This document shows, piece after piece, positions 59,298 to 64,000 of a DNA stretch of 64,000 nucleotides. The stretch covers positions 1 through 64,000 of the forward strand of contig JAFWQA010000001.1 in the NCBI GenBank assembly GCA_017509255.1. Reading direction: 5' to 3'. Below the pieces are notes generated by a model, which had not been told where the DNA came from, did no database searches, and saw only the letters and a list, made by a program, of their open reading frames with translations. Made by a program: the position numbers and the translations under genes. Within the stretch, counting starts at the first letter, position 1. Every line of letters starts with the position of its first letter. The stretch comes from Clostridia bacterium. GTDB taxonomy: Bacteria > Bacillota > Clostridia > Christensenellales > Aristaeellaceae.

Positions 59298-60767
59298 GTG
59301 CCGGAGGAGAAGAAAAAACAGTCATTGCTGGTTTCTTTCCTGTCTGTGTCATCCTCCAAGTTTATAAAGTACGGCATACAGCTCATTGCCACAATGATGC
59401 TGGCTCGCTTCCGTACATTGGAGGAATACGGGACGTTTTCCCAGATCGTTCTGGTGACCAATCTTGCCATATCCATTTTTATGATGGGTTTGCCGAACAG
59501 TCTGAATTTTTTTCTGGCCAGAGCGGAGACGGAGGAGGAAAAAAACCGCTTTGTTTCGCTGTATTATACAGTCAACACGGTACTGAGCTTTATTGTCGGC
59601 CTGCTGATGGTGATCTGCACGCCGCTGATGGAAAAGTATTTTCACAATAAACTGCTGAGTTCTTTTCTGTATTTCATCGCCATGTATCCCTGGACAAAAA
59701 TTATTCTCAGCAGTGTCGAAAACCTGTCCGTTGTATACAACAGGACAAAGTTTCTGGCTGCTTTCCGGCTGACAAGCAGCCTGGTGAACATCCTGATCAT
59801 TCTGCTTGTTCAGTGGATGAACTGGACCTTCCGGGAATATGTAGCGCTTCTGCTGGCAACAGAAATTATCTATACTATGGTTACCTATTGGTTTGCCGGA
59901 TCGAACGCCGGGAAGCTCCATCCGTATTTCAATAAAAACCTGATGAAAAAGATCCTGATCTTTTCCATCCCTCTGGGTTTGTCTACGGCCTGCGGTACCC
60001 TGAGACATGAGATGGACAAGTTTTATATCGGGCTTGTGATGGATACGGAAAGGCTGGCCATTTATACGAACGCGGCAAAGGAAATGCCTGTGAAAATGAT
60101 AGCGGCTTCCATTACGGCGGTTTTGCTTCCGAAAATGGCGAAGCTCCAGAAAGAGAATAAGGTGAAGGAAGCGGTGAAGCTGTGGCATGACGTGACCGTT
60201 TTTTCTCTGATCCTCAATACATTTTTCGCGATCGGGCTGTTTGTTTTTTCCAAGGAAGCCATTCTGGTCCTCTATTCCAAGAAATATCTTCCCGGAGCCG
60301 AGGTTTTCGGGATTTATTCCTTGACATATATTATCCGCAGCACTTATTTCGGAATGGTGCTGAATACCGGGGGCAATACGAAGCTGATCCTGCAAAGTTC
60401 CATCATCAGCCTGGTCGTGAACGCGGTCATGAATGTGGTGTGCTATCACCTGTTCGGCTTCGTCGGGCCGGCGCTTGCCACCGTTATTTCAACATTCGCG
60501 GCAGCGTTCTATCTTCTGTATCATACGTCCAAACATACCGGTATACCGTACGGAAAGATTTTTCCCTGGAAGGACAGCGGAATCATTATAGCGGTCAATA
60601 CGGTGATCGGCATCGGTTTTTACTTCCTCAAGAGCATGATCACCTTCAGCAGTTCAGCCATGGAGATCGTATTTGCGCTGGCCTCTGCCGTTGTATGGGC
60701 GGGTCTTGATTTTGTGATCTTCCGGAAAAAACTGACGGAAAAATGGAAAATCATGAAAAAACACTGA
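59298..60767 (+). CDS. Polysaccharide flippase (Wzx type, MOP superfamily)
   Basis: The 489-residue protein has about 12-14 membrane helices. It starts with a SSSKFIKYGIQLIATMMLARF segment typical of MOP-family transporters. The arrangement of helices, with a central FSIPLGLSTACGTLRHEMDKFYIG, is that of Wzx flippases that move undecaprenyl-linked repeat units across the membrane. The GTG start has GGAGG seven bases upstream. Together with the Wzy-like and Wzz-like genes it defines a Wzx/Wzy-dependent pathway. Confidence 0.9.
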   Translation: MPEEKKKQSLLVSFLSVSSSKFIKYGIQLIATMMLARFRTLEEYGTFSQIVLVTNLAISIFMMGLPNSLNFFLARAETEEEKNRFVSLYYTVNTVLSFIVGLLMVICTPLMEKYFHNKLLSSFLYFIAMYPWTKIILSSVENLSVVYNRTKFLAAFRLTSSLVNILIILLVQWMNWTFREYVALLLATEIIYTMVTYWFAGSNAGKLHPYFNKNLMKKILIFSIPLGLSTACGTLRHEMDKFYIGLVMDTERLAIYTNAAKEMPVKMIAASITAVLLPKMAKLQKENKVKEAVKLWHDVTVFSLILNTFFAIGLFVFSKEAILVLYSKKYLPGAEVFGIYSLTYIIRSTYFGMVLNTGGNTKLILQSSIISLVVNAVMNVVCYHLFGFVGPALATVISTFAAAFYLLYHTSKHTGIPYGKIFPWKDSGIIIAVNTVIGIGFYFLKSMITFSSSAMEIVFALASAVVWAGLDFVIFRKKLTEKWKIMKKH

Positions 60768-60822
60768 GAATTCCGAAAGACAGGGCTGTCTGTCCGGGCA
60801 TTTATAAAACGGAGTGAGAAAG

Positions 60823-61938
60823 ATGAAGGACTATACGCACAGAAAAGCATGCTATCTCTGTACAACGCCGCTGCAGATCCTGGGGGCGATGGCGTTTGAG
60901 CTGCAGGACAGGCAGGGCGCCGACCTCTTTCTGTTTGACGATCTGAAAAGCTACCGTGAAATCGGAGAAAAACTGCGTGATACCGGCATTTTCGAAAATG
61001 TATACTGCGTTCATCTCAGATCGCCGCTGATCAGCGGAAGGAAAAAGCTTGCGAGGATGTTCTTTTTCCTGCGCATGATGACTTCGTCTTTCAGCCTGAA
61101 TTCTGTTCTGGACAAAGGGATCTGCTATGACCGGCTGTATACTTCCAGCTCAGCGATGTCCAAGATGATCATCCTCAACGCGCTTTCCAAAAGAAACACC
61201 GGGATGGAGATCATCATGTATGACGACGGCATCGGGAGTTACTCCAAAGCAGCCAGGGTCAAGACCGGCTCTACGCTCTTCCAGAAAGCAAAGAAAATGC
61301 TGAACTGGTCAGAAGCACTGGAACAGTCATCGGAAGTATATTTATACTGTCCGGAGCTCGCGGAACCTGAAGCCGGGAAGACGATCCGCCGGATGCCCGC
61401 GATAATGACCAGCGAAGAGAACCGGGAGATCGTCAGGAATGTTTTCTGCGGACAGCAGAAGAATGTATCGATCGACGAAAAGGTCATCATATTTGATACC
61501 TTCCGGAAAACAGCGGACAACCGGCCGGGGATAACAGAACTGGATTCTCTTTATGAAAAGGCGAAAGAGGTTTGCGGAGAGAAAAACATCATTCTGAAAG
61601 CGCATCCGAGGTCTTCCGTGGAAAGCCGCGCAGCCATAAAGCAGTATACCGAAAAGCAGATCCCTATGGAAATCGTATATATGGGGACGGACCATCTGGA
61701 GGATAAGATCCTGGTGGCGCTGAATTCCACAGCGGTCTTCACGCCGAAAATGTTTTTCGATAAGGAGCCGAGGATCATCCTGCTGTACCGGCTCGTGCAC
61801 GCCGAAGCGGCTGTGAGAAAGAAAAGGGATGAACTGTACGGCAAACTGACAGGCATGTATGAGCATCAGGAACGGATCAGCATTCCGGAAACAGAAGAGG
61901 AATACAGAAGAGTGCTGGCTGAATGGTCTGTAACATAA
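60823..61938 (+). CDS. GT52-like (sialyltransferase-type) glycosyltransferase
   Basis: The 371-residue protein begins with KACYLCTTPLQILGAMA, as in bacterial sialyltransferase-like GT52 and related polysialyltransferase families. It has IIMYDDGIGSYSK, matching the D/E-D/E-G motif, and ILKAHPRSSVES, matching the HP motif; both are catalytic or CMP-binding in those families. A late LNSTAVFTPKMFF segment fits the SS/T site. The donor may be a CMP-activated nonulosonic acid. The PseB-like gene two positions later agrees, but no CMP-sugar synthetase is visible in this window. ATG 60823 is preferred over GTG 60814, which overlaps the GGAGTGA ribosome site. Confidence 0.78.
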   Translation: MKDYTHRKACYLCTTPLQILGAMAFELQDRQGADLFLFDDLKSYREIGEKLRDTGIFENVYCVHLRSPLISGRKKLARMFFFLRMMTSSFSLNSVLDKGICYDRLYTSSSAMSKMIILNALSKRNTGMEIIMYDDGIGSYSKAARVKTGSTLFQKAKKMLNWSEALEQSSEVYLYCPELAEPEAGKTIRRMPAIMTSEENREIVRNVFCGQQKNVSIDEKVIIFDTFRKTADNRPGITELDSLYEKAKEVCGEKNIILKAHPRSSVESRAAIKQYTEKQIPMEIVYMGTDHLEDKILVALNSTAVFTPKMFFDKEPRIILLYRLVHAEAAVRKKRDELYGKLTGMYEHQERISIPETEEEYRRVLAEWSVT

Positions 61939-61951
61939 AAAAGCAGGGAAA

Positions 61952-63214
61952 GTGGAAGGTGGTTACTTGCAGTATCTGCTGAACGGGGGAAAGAAAAAAA
62001 CAGACCGGATCGAATGGATCATATCCTTTCTGTTTGTTCTCAGCCCGATCCTACAACATCATAAAGGCCTGTATATCAACGGCGGATGGACGGCGCTGCT
62101 GCTGGGGCTTCCGCTGGTTCTGATACAGATCGTGCGGCACGGGATCAGAATAAATGAAAAAGCGCTGATCGCATTCGGACTGATGGCGCTGTATCAGGGG
62201 TATATTATTCTGGACCACGGCTTTTCAACGGGGAGCCTGATCCGGACATTCATCCTGATGGTCTATTTTTTCCGCTTTTCGGAAGAAGGCTATGAGTTCC
62301 GCTGTCTGGTATCGGCGGCAGCATTTGTGTCTCTGGCAGCATGTGCCGGCCTGGTCGCTCAGTATTTCAGCTATTATATCCTGTCCCGCAAGCTGCAGTT
62401 TCTGAGTGTCCGGACTTTTCTGGATGAGAACAACAGATGGGCTGAACGGGTCAGTTCACTGACAAAAACCAGCTCTTTTTACAGACCGTCCGCGTTTTTT
62501 ATGGAACCCTCCCATATGTTCATCTATTCCTTTCCTTCCGCGCTGTATTTTCTTTTTACCCCGGATCTGAAGAAAAAAGCCCGGCTGATCGGAATGATTA
62601 TTGTGGGCGGTATTCTGCTGTCGACTTCCGGCATGGGCATCGTGTTTTCGGTTGGAAGCATGGTCGCGTACTATACCATGTATAAAAATCCCCAGTACAG
62701 GAAGGGCAGCCTGCTGAATTTCCTGATGCCCAAAACGATGGTGATCCTGACGCTGGCACTGATCATCCTGGTTTATCTGTACAGCCATGTGGATCTTGTC
62801 CGGAGAGCCGTGATCAGGATCCTGTTTGAGGATGAGACGGGATATAACGCGCTGAGAGGCCGTACAAGCGCCGGCAAAGGAATGCTGAGCACCATGAGCG
62901 GGATGCAGTACCTGATCGGGGTGACGGACGCGATGGGCGAGGACGGAACCAATATGGCCGGTTTTCAGGTGACCTTCTATAAATACGGGCTGATCGGGAT
63001 CCTTTTATCTTATGTATACTACTTGTACGGCCTGGCCAGGACGAGAAACTGTTTTCAGTATCTCTGCCTGATCCTGCTGGTTATATCCTTCGTTTGCGCG
63101 CATACACACGGTACATTCTATATGCTGTTCTATTACGCGTTTATTTCGGAGGGATACAAGAAGAAGAAAGAACGGCTGCAAATCAGCAGGATTCTTGAAG
63201 TGGCTACCGGATAA
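61952..63214 (+). CDS. Wzy-like polysaccharide polymerase
   Basis: The 420-residue protein has about ten membrane helices and one large loop (about 140-180), which contains YRPSAFFMEPSHMF; an Arg- and Glu-Pro-containing loop of this kind is typical of O-antigen/capsule polymerases. A second conserved-looking loop, GRTSAGKGMLSTMSGMQYLIG, lies near 305. Wzy proteins join undecaprenyl-linked repeat units on the outer face of the membrane. The start is unsure: GTG 61952 has little room for a ribosome site, whereas TTG 61967 follows GGAAGG by 7 bases. Confidence 0.82.
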   Translation: MEGGYLQYLLNGGKKKTDRIEWIISFLFVLSPILQHHKGLYINGGWTALLLGLPLVLIQIVRHGIRINEKALIAFGLMALYQGYIILDHGFSTGSLIRTFILMVYFFRFSEEGYEFRCLVSAAAFVSLAACAGLVAQYFSYYILSRKLQFLSVRTFLDENNRWAERVSSLTKTSSFYRPSAFFMEPSHMFIYSFPSALYFLFTPDLKKKARLIGMIIVGGILLSTSGMGIVFSVGSMVAYYTMYKNPQYRKGSLLNFLMPKTMVILTLALIILVYLYSHVDLVRRAVIRILFEDETGYNALRGRTSAGKGMLSTMSGMQYLIGVTDAMGEDGTNMAGFQVTFYKYGLIGILLSYVYYLYGLARTRNCFQYLCLILLVISFVCAHTHGTFYMLFYYAFISEGYKKKKERLQISRILEVATG

Positions 63215-63287
63215 GTAGTATGATATCAGAGTATCGGACGAATGATTATTGGAAGATATCCGACGGAAAAACGGATACGGAAAGTGA

Positions 63288-64000
<713 letters not shown>

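Overview
The window looks like chromosomal DNA of a Gram-positive Bacillota bacterium of the class Clostridia, with moderately high G+C. The signs are strong purine-rich Shine-Dalgarno sites, frequent GTG starts, RNase Y, a PolA without proofreading residues, AddA, consensus parS sites, and surface proteins with Ig-like, SH3 and BspA-type repeats. A gut or rumen clostridium (Christensenellales-like) is my guess and rests on style only. No tRNA, rRNA, transposase or CRISPR array was seen.

Layout. 1-5.2 kb: the 3' end of a repeat-rich surface protein, a DUF1015 protein, an XRE regulator with a LexA-like C-terminus, and a stand-alone FakA-C-like domain. 5.2-16.2 kb: a replication and repair block of polA, rimO, pgsA, dnaN, recF and addA. 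It carries two perfect parS sites and two clusters of DnaA boxes on either side of dnaN-recF-addA, so the chromosome origin is probably here, although dnaA itself is not in the window. 16-36 kb: housekeeping and metabolism, with an MBL-fold protein, an alkaline-phosphatase-superfamily phosphodiesterase, a fucose/arabinose-type isomerase with operators, gap, a heterodimeric ABC exporter, a YacL-like PIN/TRAM protein, radA, a secreted SH3-repeat protein, leuS, a GT2 glycosyltransferase and an AraC regulator. 36-39 kb: an A+T-richer stretch with two ATP-grasp genes. 39-44.3 kb: a three-gene operon (secreted protein, zinc-ribbon/TPR membrane protein, acyltransferase 3) facing a Pro/Thr-rich secreted protein. 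44.3-47.8 kb: rny with a ~350-nt structured leader, and asnS. 47.8-64 kb: a long co-directional polysaccharide cluster that runs off the window.

How the polysaccharide genes fit together. A consensus promoter at 47834 drives two Wzz-like proteins, a membrane-bound nucleotide-sugar 4,6-dehydratase, a paralogue lacking the dehydratase domain, a DegT aminotransferase, a PIG-L deacetylase, a phosphoglycosyl transferase, two ATP-grasp ligases, a Wzx flippase, a GT52-like glycosyltransferase, a Wzy polymerase and a PseB-like dehydratase. This is a Wzx/Wzy-type capsule or exopolysaccharide assembly line. The dehydratase, aminotransferase and sugar transferase resemble the opening steps of bacillosamine-type amino-sugar synthesis. 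The deacetylase and the paired ATP-grasp enzymes suggest that free amino groups on the glycan are made and then acylated, perhaps with amino acids. That modification is the part of the window I consider least described.
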